A stretch of 64,000 bases of DNA, from the NCBI GenBank assembly GCA_035530195.1, contig DATKVG010000043.1, forward strand, positions 1 through 64,000, written 5' to 3'. The position numbers and the translations under genes were made by a program. Source of the DNA: JAPLKX01 sp035530195. Lineage in GTDB: Bacteria; Hydrogenedentota; Hydrogenedentia; Hydrogenedentales; SLHB01. Within the stretch, counting starts at the first letter, position 1; the number at the start of each line of letters is the position of its first letter. Below the pieces are notes generated by a model. The model worked only from the letters and a program-made list of their open reading frames with translations, searched no databases and was not told where the DNA came from. This document shows, in pieces, positions 35,433-46,230 of this stretch.

Positions 35433-36434
35433 ATGGCGATGAGAAAATTTATCAATGATCCGAAGAATCTGGTGAGTGAACTGTTGCAGGGTTTTGCGCT
35501 AGCCCACGGGAAAAAGGTGAAGCTGGCGGGAACCAACCTGGTGGTACGGGCAAAAGCGAAGCCGAAGAACAAAGTCGCCGTGGTGACCCTCGGCGGGAGC
35601 GGGCATGAGCCGGCGTTAAGCGGTTTTGTGGGCAAGGGCATGCTCGACATCAGCGTGCCCGGCGAGATTTTTGCCGCGCCCGGCCCGCCGCGCGTTATCG
35701 AGGCGTTGCGCGCCGCAAACAGGGACGCGGGCGTCCTGTTTATCGTGCTCAACCACGCCGGTGACGTGATGTCGGCCGACGTGGCCATGGAGATGGCCGC
35801 AAAAGAGGGCCTGAAGGTCCGCCGCGTGCTCACCCACGAAGATATCAGCGCCGGCTCGCGCGAGAATCCCGAAGACCGCCGGGGTCTCGTGGGTGCCCTG
35901 TTCGTGATGAAAGTGGCGGGCGCGGCCGCCGAACAGGGGCGGTCGATCGACGAGTGCGCCGCCATCGCCGAGCGGATGGAACGGAACATGGCGACGCTGG
36001 CCGTGGCCCTCAGCAGCGCGTCCCATCCCAGCACCGGCGAGCCCATCTCGGACGTGCCTGACGGCCGGATGGTCGTGGGCATGGGTCAGCACGGCGAGGC
36101 CGGCGGCGGCGAGCAGCCGCTCAAATCGGCCAACGAGACCGCCGAAATCATGCTGCCGCTCTTGCTCAAGGACCTCGAAATCAAAAAGGGCGAACAGGTG
36201 CTGGTGATGCTCAACGGCGTTGGCTCGACCACGCTCATGGAACTATTCCTGGTGTTGCGCCGCGTCAAGGGGCTGCTTGAAGAGCGCGGGGTGACGCTGG
36301 CGCGGTCGCTGGTGGGCGAATACCTGACCGTCCAGGAGATGGGGGGGTTCCAGATGTGCGTCGCGCGGATGGACCCGGAACTGATTGAATTGTGGGACAC
36401 GCCGTGCGACACGCCGGCACTTACGGTGAAATGA
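35433..36434 (+). CDS. dhaK: Dihydroxyacetone kinase-type DhaK subunit
   Basis: 333 residues. Substrate-binding subunit of a dihydroxyacetone-type kinase: GGSGHEP (54-60) and the covalent substrate histidine H220 in GMGQHGEAG, which forms a hemiaminal with the ketone in known DhaK proteins. It lies 3 bases before dhaL. No PTS-type DhaM was seen nearby, so the phosphate donor is probably ATP through DhaL, as in erythrulose-type kinases (inference). The actual ketose may not be dihydroxyacetone. Confidence 0.92.
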   Translation: MAMRKFINDPKNLVSELLQGFALAHGKKVKLAGTNLVVRAKAKPKNKVAVVTLGGSGHEPALSGFVGKGMLDISVPGEIFAAPGPPRVIEALRAANRDAGVLFIVLNHAGDVMSADVAMEMAAKEGLKVRRVLTHEDISAGSRENPEDRRGLVGALFVMKVAGAAAEQGRSIDECAAIAERMERNMATLAVALSSASHPSTGEPISDVPDGRMVVGMGQHGEAGGGEQPLKSANETAEIMLPLLLKDLEIKKGEQVLVMLNGVGSTTLMELFLVLRRVKGLLEERGVTLARSLVGEYLTVQEMGGFQMCVARMDPELIELWDTPCDTPALTVK

Positions 36435-36437
36435 ACG

Positions 36438-37079
36438 ATGGATCAGCTTGCTTACAACGACGTGTTGAGAATGCTACGAGGCGCCGCGGCCGAGGTAAGG
36501 GTAAATCACGACACGCTGTCGAAGCTCGACTCAGTGGGCGGCGACGGCGACCACGGCACCACCATGCTGCGTTGCATCGAGGCCATCGAAACCGCCATCG
36601 CACAGGCGGAGGACCGCAACCTGGCGGGGTTGCTCAACAAGGCCGGGTGGGCCGTGATGGGCATCGATGGCGGCGCAACGGGCCCGCTGTTCGGCTCGTT
36701 TTTCCTCGGCATGTCCGAGGCCGCCGAAGGCCGCGACGCATTGGATGCCCCGGCACTCGCGGACCTGTTCCAGGAAGGGCTCGCCGCCATCCGCCGCCGG
36801 ACTAAGGCCCAGCCCGGCGACAAAACCATGATCGACGCGCTCGCGCCCGCGGTCGATGCGGTGAAAAAAGCCGCCGAAGCCGGCGCCCCGCCCGTCGATG
36901 CGCTGGCGGCAGCGGCGAAGGCCGCAGAAACCGGCGCGATCGCCACGCGCGCCATGCAGGCCCGGTTTGGCCGCGCAAAAAATATCGGGCAAAAGAGCAT
37001 GGGCGCCGAAGATCCGGGTGCGGCGTCGGTGGCGTGCATATTCAAAGGCTTTTACCAAGGAGCTACAACCAATGCCTGA
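36438..37079 (+). CDS. dhaL: Dihydroxyacetone kinase-type DhaL subunit
   Basis: 213 residues, the nucleotide-binding partner of DhaK. GGDGDHG (34-40) carries the aspartates that bind Mg-ATP/ADP, and GGATGPLFGSFFL and the late GRAKNIGQKSMGAEDPGAAS are family hallmarks. It begins 3 bases after dhaK and overlaps the LsrF-like gene by 8 bases, so the three are one operon. It transfers phosphate to the ketone held by DhaK. Confidence 0.92.
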   Translation: MDQLAYNDVLRMLRGAAAEVRVNHDTLSKLDSVGGDGDHGTTMLRCIEAIETAIAQAEDRNLAGLLNKAGWAVMGIDGGATGPLFGSFFLGMSEAAEGRDALDAPALADLFQEGLAAIRRRTKAQPGDKTMIDALAPAVDAVKKAAEAGAPPVDALAAAAKAAETGAIATRAMQARFGRAKNIGQKSMGAEDPGAASVACIFKGFYQGATTNA

Positions 37080-37953
37080 CACGGACAAGACAAAAACCGA
37101 AGAAAAAAAAGATTTCGGGATCGGCATCCCCATGGAAACGCCGGGCTTTTTTCTGAAAGGTTCGGCGCACCTGTACTGGGGCACGAAAAACCGGCTCTCC
37201 CACATTTTCAACCCGAAGTCGGGCCGCACCGTGATGCTCGCGTTCGACCACGGCTACATCATGGGCCCCACCACCGGCCTCGAACGCATCGACCTGGCAA
37301 TCCCGCCGCTCATCCCCTACGTGGACTGCCTGATGTGCACGCGGGGCGCGTTGCGCGCGTGTATCAGCCCCGAGGTGCGCAAGCCCGTGGTGATGCGGTG
37401 TAGCACCGGCGCCACCGTCCTCAAAGATCTCAGCAACGAAGTCATCGGCGTCACGGTCGAGGAGGCGGCGGCGCTGAACGCGGCGGCCATCACCACCCAG
37501 GTCTGCATTGGCGCCGAATACGAGCGGGAAACCCTCGAAAACCTCGCCTACCTCGTCAACGAAGGCAACCGCCTTGGCCTGCCGGCGCTCGGCGTCACTG
37601 CCGTCGGCAAAGAGATGGTGCGCGACGCCCGATACCTCGGGCTGGCATGCCGCGTCGTGGCCGAACTGGGCGCGCATTTCGTGAAGACGTACTACTGCGA
37701 ACCGGGTTTCGACGAGGTGGTGGCCGGCTGCCCGGTGCCTATCGTCATCGCGGGCGGCAAAAAGCTGCCGGAACTGCAGGCGCTTCAGATGGCCTACAAA
37801 GCGATCGACCAGGGCGCGCTCGGTGTCGACATGGGCCGCAACATTTTCGCCGCCGAACATCCCGTGGCAATGGCGCAGGCGGTGGCGGCGGTGATCCACA
37901 ACAACGAAAAGCCGGAGAAGGCGTTCGATCTGTACAGGAGTCTGAAGGGCTGA
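37072..37953 (+). CDS. lsrF-like: LsrF-type class I aldolase/thiolase
   Basis: 293 residues; DeoC/FbaB-superfamily protein closest in pattern to LsrF (phospho-AI-2 thiolase). The AFDHGY motif (58-63) and the Schiff-base lysine K205 in VKTYYCEPGF are present, with GGKK and DMGRNIF phosphate-binding loops. The ATG lies inside the end of dhaL. LsrF normally acts after an LsrK kinase on AI-2; here a DhaK/DhaL kinase replaces LsrK and no lsr transporter is seen. Aldol cleavage of another phosphorylated ketose is therefore more likely than AI-2 breakdown (inference). Confidence 0.85.
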   Translation: MPDTDKTKTEEKKDFGIGIPMETPGFFLKGSAHLYWGTKNRLSHIFNPKSGRTVMLAFDHGYIMGPTTGLERIDLAIPPLIPYVDCLMCTRGALRACISPEVRKPVVMRCSTGATVLKDLSNEVIGVTVEEAAALNAAAITTQVCIGAEYERETLENLAYLVNEGNRLGLPALGVTAVGKEMVRDARYLGLACRVVAELGAHFVKTYYCEPGFDEVVAGCPVPIVIAGGKKLPELQALQMAYKAIDQGALGVDMGRNIFAAEHPVAMAQAVAAVIHNNEKPEKAFDLYRSLKG

Positions 37954-37984
37954 CCGGCCACGCCGGTTTGAAAGGAGTGAGGGA

Positions 37985-38653
37985 ATGGATATGAGCAGAC
38001 GGACCATGCTGGGCGGTTTGGTGGTGGGTGTGGGCGCGGCGGCATTTGGAAAAGCCGGCGCGGCCGAGCCGAAAGCCATCGCCCTGAAACAGTATAAGAA
38101 CGAGGATTTCTACAAGGACGGGAAGTTCGACGTCGAGGCCGCAAAACAGGCCTATTACGAAATGATGTGGTACTACAACTATCCCGTCCCGCCCCGCCTC
38201 AAAACCGACGAGTTCTGGGCGCTCGATTTCGGCCTCGGCCTGTTCACTGAAGTCGGGATGGCCGGCATTTTCTGGATGAACAACCAGAAAGACAACTATT
38301 TCGGCCACGAAATCTACCTGTTGCCCGGCCAGATGATCCCCGAGCACAAACACGTCAAAACCGACGCCGCCGGCCCCAAAATGGAAGGGTGGCACGTCCG
38401 TCACGGCTATATCTACACCTACGCCGAAGGCACGCCCACGCCCGGCGTCGACTCGAGGATCTCGCCCAGCCACCGCGAGTGCTCGAAAGCGCGAACCGAA
38501 CTCAAGCTGATGCCCGGCGAGTATGCCATGCTCAACGGGCCCGAGCAGTGGCATTACATGAAAGCCGGACCCGAAGGCGCCATCGTCACGGAGTACGCTA
38601 CCTACCACGACGGCGCCGGCCTGCGGTTCAGCCACCCCAACGTCACGATGTGA
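37985..38653 (+). CDS. Tat-exported cupin, D-lyxose-isomerase-like
   Basis: 222 residues. The N-terminus has a twin-arginine signal (MSRRTMLGG). The domain is a cupin with metal-type ligands H121, H123 and H137 in IPEHKHVKTD and EGWHVRHG, plus H190 in GPEQWHYMKAG; this resembles D-lyxose isomerase-like cupins. AAGGAG 7 bases upstream supports the start. If it is a lyxose-type isomerase, its ketose product could feed the kinase and aldolase genes upstream; the Tat signal argues it acts outside the cytoplasm, which complicates that model. Confidence 0.7.
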   Translation: MDMSRRTMLGGLVVGVGAAAFGKAGAAEPKAIALKQYKNEDFYKDGKFDVEAAKQAYYEMMWYYNYPVPPRLKTDEFWALDFGLGLFTEVGMAGIFWMNNQKDNYFGHEIYLLPGQMIPEHKHVKTDAAGPKMEGWHVRHGYIYTYAEGTPTPGVDSRISPSHRECSKARTELKLMPGEYAMLNGPEQWHYMKAGPEGAIVTEYATYHDGAGLRFSHPNVTM

Positions 38654-38735
38654 GGATTACGGCGGCCACTGAGATGGATACGTATGGCCGCCCCGATGTT
38701 TTTGTTTGGGCCCGATTTTTTGTGCGGAGGTCTTG

Positions 38736-41906
<3,171 letters not shown>

Positions 41907-41915
41907 ATGTATCGG

Positions 41916-41941
41916 TCAGATCCGTCGGATCCGTCGGATCA
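41916..41941. repeat. 9-bp-period GATCCGTCG repeat before acdA-type gene
   Basis: Units of GATCCGTCG (at least two, plus partial GATC/CAGATC ends) sit between the HZS-FGE stop codon and the SD of the acyl-CoA dehydrogenase, 13 bp before its start. It is the other-strand form of the 7894-7923 repeat. Confidence 0.7.
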
Positions 41942-41954
41942 TTTGGAGGATGCC

Positions 41955-43154
41955 ATGGATTTTTCAATACCGGAAAAGCTTCAGGATTTGCTGAACCGCG
42001 CCCGCGAGTTTGTGGAAACCGAGCTATACCCGCTCGAACCGCATTTTCTCCAGCAGGGTTTTAACGCCGTCGAGCCCGAGTTGCAGGAGAAGCGGCGCAA
42101 GGTGAAACAGCTCGGGTTGTGGCTTCCGCAGATCGCGAAAGAACACGGCGGTCTTGGCCTCAACCTCGTCGAGCACGGCCTGTTCAGCGCCGAACTCGGG
42201 AAGAGTCCCGTAGGCCACTACGCGTTCAACTGCCAGGCGCCCGACGCCGGAAACATGGAAATACTCATCCAGTATGCCAACGTCGAGCAAAAGAAAAAAT
42301 ATCTCGAACCCCTGCTGGCCGGTGAAATCCGAAGTTGTTTCGCCATGACCGAACCCGATTTCCCCGGCTCGAATCCCGTCTGGATGGGCACCACCGCCGT
42401 GAAAGACGGCGACTATTACGTCATCAACGGCCGCAAATGGTACGCGAGCGGCGGCGAGGGCGCGGCGTTTGCCGTTACCATGGCCGTCACCAATCCCGAC
42501 GCGCCACCCCACGAACGCGCCAGCCAGATCCTCGTGCCTGCCGACACGCCCGGCTTCATCCTCGAGACCGCAACGCCCTTCATGGGCGCGCGCGGCGAAG
42601 GGTGGGCCAGCCACGCCGAGATCCGGTATGAAAACTGCCGCGTGCCACGCGAAAACCTCCTCGGGCCTGAAGGCGGCGGCTTCCGGCTTGCGCAGGAACG
42701 GCTCGGACCCGGCCGAATCCACCATTGCATGCGGTGGATCGGCGTGTCCGAGCGCGCGTTCGACCTCATGTGCCGCAGGGCCATCGAACGTAAAATCACG
42801 CCCGACCGCCCCCTGGCGTTCCAGCAGTTTGTACAGGGGTGGATCGCCGAGAGCCGGGCCGAAATCGACGCCGCACGGCTCGCGGTGCTCCACGCGGCAT
42901 GGGTCATGGACCGCGAAGGCTCGAAAGGCGCCCGCGACCAAGTCTCGCTCATCAAGTTCAACGTCGCAAACACCATGATGCGCGTGCTTGACCGGGCCAT
43001 CCAGGTCCACGGTGGCCTCGGCTTCTCTGACTACACGCCGCTCGCACTGTTTTACAGAAACGAGCGCGCCGGCAGGGTCTACGACGGCGCCGACGAAGTC
43101 CACAAAATCTCCGCCGCTAAACGCATCCTGAAAAAATACGCCGGATTGGCTTGA
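41955..43154 (+). CDS. Acyl-CoA dehydrogenase (ACAD10/11-like)
   Basis: 399 residues. Flavin- and CoA-binding hallmarks are present: CFAMTEPDFPGSN, NGRKWYASGGE, then IQVHGGLGFSDYTPLALFYRN and the C-terminal RVYDGADEVH. The DGADEVH ending resembles the ACAD10/11 branch more than the usual EGTSE ending. GGAGG upstream sets ATG 41955; the repeat-containing extension has none. It is followed by a phosphotransferase gene. In animals these two activities are fused and act on 4-hydroxyacyl-CoA; the gene pair suggests a split version (inference). Confidence 0.88.
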   Translation: MDFSIPEKLQDLLNRAREFVETELYPLEPHFLQQGFNAVEPELQEKRRKVKQLGLWLPQIAKEHGGLGLNLVEHGLFSAELGKSPVGHYAFNCQAPDAGNMEILIQYANVEQKKKYLEPLLAGEIRSCFAMTEPDFPGSNPVWMGTTAVKDGDYYVINGRKWYASGGEGAAFAVTMAVTNPDAPPHERASQILVPADTPGFILETATPFMGARGEGWASHAEIRYENCRVPRENLLGPEGGGFRLAQERLGPGRIHHCMRWIGVSERAFDLMCRRAIERKITPDRPLAFQQFVQGWIAESRAEIDAARLAVLHAAWVMDREGSKGARDQVSLIKFNVANTMMRVLDRAIQVHGGLGFSDYTPLALFYRNERAGRVYDGADEVHKISAAKRILKKYAGLA

Positions 43155-43181
43155 GGAAAGAATGAGTACCGTAATTCCTGT

Positions 43182-43285
43182 GCGGTGGGGTCGCGCTGCC
43201 GCGCGACCGCAAATCCAGCAGAAGGACCTCCGCACTAGAAGCACCGCCACTGCCACCCGGTCGCGCGGGAGCGCGACCCCACCGC
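43182..43285. repeat. Paired REP-like palindromes (BIME-like)
   Basis: The 28-bp arms at 43182-43209 and 43258-43285 are reverse complements with one mismatch and start GCGGTGGGGTCGCGC. Each arm contains its own hairpin, GGTCGCGC-4 bases-GCGCGACC. The 48-bp centre is unrelated. It lies between the dehydrogenase and kinase genes. Confidence 0.85.
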
Positions 43286-43303
43286 GTGATATCCGGGCGA
43301 CTG

Positions 43304-44362
43304 ATGCAGCACCTTATTGACAAGGCGCGGCCCGTGCGGGCCGGCGAAGAACTGGACGAGCCGCGCCTCGCGGCCTACCTCACCGACGCCCTCCCCGGCC
43401 TCGTCGGCCCCATCTCCGTTGAACAATTCCCCAGCGGTTTTTCCAACCTGACCTATCTTGTCCGCGCCGGCGATCGCGATCTCGTCTTGCGCAGGCCGCC
43501 CGTCGGCAGCAAGGTCAAAGCGGCCCACGACATGGGCCGCGAGTTCCGCGTGCTCAGCGCGCTTCACCCCGTGTATTCCGCCGCACCGCGGCCGCTCGCC
43601 TATTGCACCGACCCCGGCGTGATCGGCGCGCCGTTTTACGTGATGGAACGGATCAAGGGCGTGATCCTGCGCGGGGAAAAGCCGGTGGATTTCTCTTGCC
43701 CGCCGGCTATCGTCCGCCAATGTTGCGAGTCATTCGTGGACAACTTTGTCAGGCTCCACCAGATTGACTATGAGGCGATCGGCCTTGGCGACATGCGCCG
43801 GGAAGGCTGGTTTGTCCAACGCCAGGTGAACGGTTGGGTCGATCGGTACCACGGGTCGCAGACGGATAACATACCCGCCATCGATCAGACCGCTGATTAC
43901 TTGAAGAACAACTGCCCGCAGGATGTGGGCGCCGTGCTCATCCACAATGATTATAAGTTTGACAACATCGTGCTCGACCCCGACGACCTCACCAGAATCA
44001 TCGGCGTGCTTGATTGGGAAATGTGCACGATCGGTGACCCGCTGATGGATCTCGGCGTTATGCTGTGCTATTGGAACGAGCCGGGTGATCCCTCGCTGGG
44101 GGTCTGTTTCCTCACCCACGAACCCGGCTGTATGAAGCGACGGGAAGTTGCCCAAGCCTACGCCGAAAAGACGGGCAGGGACATCTCAAACCTTGGGTTC
44201 TACTACGTGTTCGGCCTGTTCAAACTCGCCGTCATCGCCCAGCAGATCTACTACAGGTACAAACAGGGCCTTACCAAAGACGAACGGTTTGCCCCCCTCA
44301 TCTACGTCGTCGGCACGCTCGGCCAGATGGCCTGCGGCATCATTGATGGCGGGAAGGTTTAG
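43304..44362 (+). CDS. APH-fold kinase, ACAD10/11-kinase-like
   Basis: 352 residues of aminoglycoside-phosphotransferase/choline-kinase fold. The glycine-rich-type and Lys regions are early (LVLRRPP). The catalytic Brenner motif is HNDYKFDN (H214, D216, N221), and the metal-binding D237 is in LDWEMCTIGDPLMD. Paired with the preceding dehydrogenase, the most specific reading is phosphorylation of 4-hydroxyacyl-CoA before elimination by the dehydrogenase, as in ACAD11. Antibiotic resistance is unlikely given the neighbour. ATG 43304 was preferred to GTG 43286 because the latter lies in the REP palindrome. Confidence 0.85.
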   Translation: MQHLIDKARPVRAGEELDEPRLAAYLTDALPGLVGPISVEQFPSGFSNLTYLVRAGDRDLVLRRPPVGSKVKAAHDMGREFRVLSALHPVYSAAPRPLAYCTDPGVIGAPFYVMERIKGVILRGEKPVDFSCPPAIVRQCCESFVDNFVRLHQIDYEAIGLGDMRREGWFVQRQVNGWVDRYHGSQTDNIPAIDQTADYLKNNCPQDVGAVLIHNDYKFDNIVLDPDDLTRIIGVLDWEMCTIGDPLMDLGVMLCYWNEPGDPSLGVCFLTHEPGCMKRREVAQAYAEKTGRDISNLGFYYVFGLFKLAVIAQQIYYRYKQGLTKDERFAPLIYVVGTLGQMACGIIDGGKV

Positions 44363-44428
44363 AATCTTTGTTCACAACATCTGCGTACGACACGTAGATG
44401 CTGGATCAAGGTCGTGAACAAAGATTCT
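44361..44428. repeat. Perfect 15-bp inverted repeat downstream of the kinase
   Basis: AGAATCTTTGTTCAC (44361-44375) pairs with GTGAACAAAGATTCT (44414-44428) across 38 bases; a smaller inner CATCTGCGT/ACGTAGATG pairing lies in the loop. It overlaps the kinase stop codon. It could be a bidirectional terminator hairpin, but no T tract follows. Confidence 0.75.
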
Positions 44429-44476
44429 GCACGCGCCTTCTTAGGCACGCGCCTTCTTAGGCGCACGGCTTCTTAG
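44429..44476. repeat. Three 16-bp tandem repeats
   Basis: GCACGCGCCTTCTTAG occurs exactly twice (44429-44444, 44445-44460), then GCGCACGGCTTCTTAG (44461-44476). It lies just after the 15-bp inverted repeat and ends six bases from the PspC stop codon. Confidence 0.85.
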
Positions 44477-44481
44477 CCGCC

Positions 44482-44718
44482 TTAGACTTCGCCCGCGCCG
44501 CCGCGCGTGTCCGGATACGGTTCCTGCGGCATGATGATGGCGGCGATCACGTAAAAGACGACCCCCGGCACGAAACCGGTAAACACCGTCAGGAGCAGAA
44601 ACGCCACCCGTACCAGTGTCGAATCCGTCTCGAGATAGTCACTCACACCGCCGAGTACGCCAGCCACTTTGGTATCGGTCCTGCTGCGGTAAAGTTTTTT
44701 CATAAGCCCGGGCTCCAT
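44482..44718 (-). CDS. PspC-domain membrane protein
   Basis: 78 residues. A PspC domain: KKLYRSRTDTKVAGVLGGVSDYLETDSTLVRV then one or two membrane helices (FLLLTVFTGFVPGVVFYVIAAIIMP). PspC proteins act at the membrane in envelope-stress (phage-shock) signalling. ATG 44718 has GAGG six bases upstream; an ATG at 44703 is an alternative. Confidence 0.88.
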   Translation of the reverse strand: MEPGLMKKLYRSRTDTKVAGVLGGVSDYLETDSTLVRVAFLLLTVFTGFVPGVVFYVIAAIIMPQEPYPDTRGGAGEV

Positions 44719-44802
44719 ATGCATCCTCACTGACTGTCAAACGTCCCGCCGCGCAGCACAAATTCCCGCGCCGCATTTACACGGAAACCTTCCGCCGGCC
44801 CA

Positions 44803-46089
44803 TTACAGCGCCAGTGCCTTGTATTTCTTGCGCTCCTGTGCGGGCTTATAAGTCCGAAGCTCGCGCCTGTTTTCCACCAGTTTCGCCACCGCCTTGGCGA
44901 TGTCGTCCATGTCCGATTTTGGGCCCATCAGCCCCGCGTGATGCATCGCCACGCCCGTCTTGAAATGCGCCGCGGTGCACACCGGCAGCTTGAACCGCTT
45001 CGGGTTGATCGCTTTCCAATAATCGGCGTTCAGCCTGTGGCGCGGTTTCGTGTGCGGCTTGTACAACCCGCAACTGTTGAGCGGATCGTATGGCGGCTCA
45101 AAACCTTCCGGCATCCGCAACTCCGCGTTGAGCGCCGCGCAAAAAACCTCGTTGGTCACACCCCGGACGACACGCGGATCGAGCTTGAACGTAAAGTTGA
45201 AATAGCTCTGCTGCGTCACTTCTTTCCGACGCCGCATCGGCACGATTCCGGGGATCTGTCCAAGCAGCCCGTTGAGGTAAATAGCGTTCGCATCGCGGTG
45301 TTTCACCTGCTTGTCCATCCGCTCGAGGCCGCCCAGCAACAGCGCCGCCTGCCATTCCGTCAGCCGGTAATTGCCCGACTGAATCGTGTTGGTCATGTCG
45401 CCTTTGTACCCCCGCCCGCAATTGCGCAACGAGTACAGCCGCTCGAACAACACCTTCGTCTTGCACGTGTTGAACCCGCCCTCGCCCGCGCTGAGCACCT
45501 TCGATTCCTGGAAGCTGAAACTGGCTACGTCGCCGAACGTCCCCACGCTTTTGCCCTTGTAGAACGACCCGTGCTGGTGTGCGCAGTCTTCGATCAGGAT
45601 CAGGTTGTGCTTTTTGCACAGCCTCACGAGCCGCGTCATGTCCGGCATGCAACCGTAAAGGTGTACGGCGATGATGGCCTTGGTTTTGCGTGTGATGGCG
45701 GCCTCCGCCTTGTCCAGGTCGATGCACCACGTGTCCGGTTCGACATCAACCAGCACCGGAATCGAATTGACGTCGATGCACGCCGCGGCAGTGGCTTGCC
45801 ACGTCATCCCCGGCACGATCACCTCGTCGTACGCACCGATCCCCAGCGCCTCGATCGCCATCTGAATGCCCACGGTGCCGTTGGCGTTGCACAACCCGAA
45901 ATTCGCGCCAAGGTACTTCGTAAACGCCTCGGCAAACTTCCACTCGATGGGCCCGTCATACGACCACCGGCCTGACCGCGTAATCTCCCCCACAAGTTTC
46001 ACGTCCTTATTGTCGCTGATCGGCCACTTCGGCCATGCCGCCGATTTCGCCCGCACCGGCCGCCCGCCTGTCAAAGCCAATTTTGCCAT
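44803..46089 (-). CDS. DegT/DnrJ/EryC1/StrS-family aminotransferase
   Basis: 428 residues. A PLP-dependent sugar aminotransferase of the secondary-metabolism type. The PLP lysine K197 is in SFSFQESKVLSAGEGGF, D168 in LIEDCAHQHGS contacts the pyridine nitrogen, and the GxxG AHLYG region is present. Family members transaminate keto-sugars, inososes or aminobenzoate precursors; the substrate cannot be read from sequence. The ATG is set by GGAGAGGAGA. It is alone on the minus strand between PspC and the divergent sigma-factor gene. Confidence 0.9.
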   Translation of the reverse strand: MAKLALTGGRPVRAKSAAWPKWPISDNKDVKLVGEITRSGRWSYDGPIEWKFAEAFTKYLGANFGLCNANGTVGIQMAIEALGIGAYDEVIVPGMTWQATAAACIDVNSIPVLVDVEPDTWCIDLDKAEAAITRKTKAIIAVHLYGCMPDMTRLVRLCKKHNLILIEDCAHQHGSFYKGKSVGTFGDVASFSFQESKVLSAGEGGFNTCKTKVLFERLYSLRNCGRGYKGDMTNTIQSGNYRLTEWQAALLLGGLERMDKQVKHRDANAIYLNGLLGQIPGIVPMRRRKEVTQQSYFNFTFKLDPRVVRGVTNEVFCAALNAELRMPEGFEPPYDPLNSCGLYKPHTKPRHRLNADYWKAINPKRFKLPVCTAAHFKTGVAMHHAGLMGPKSDMDDIAKAVAKLVENRRELRTYKPAQERKKYKALAL

Positions 46090-46230
46090 GGGTATTTCTC
46101 CTCTCCTGATAGTTACTGCCCAGTCATTTACGATATTAGCATAACGCCGAAAAGGCTTCAAAGGCCGCGCCTACTTGCGCTTTTCCGCAGCCGCGGTGCC
46201 TTATACTATGAACGGCCACGGAGATTCGGA

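Noticed and set aside
43304..44362. Aminoglycoside resistance kinase
   Set aside because: The adjacent ACAD10/11-like dehydrogenase makes an acyl-CoA role far more likely.
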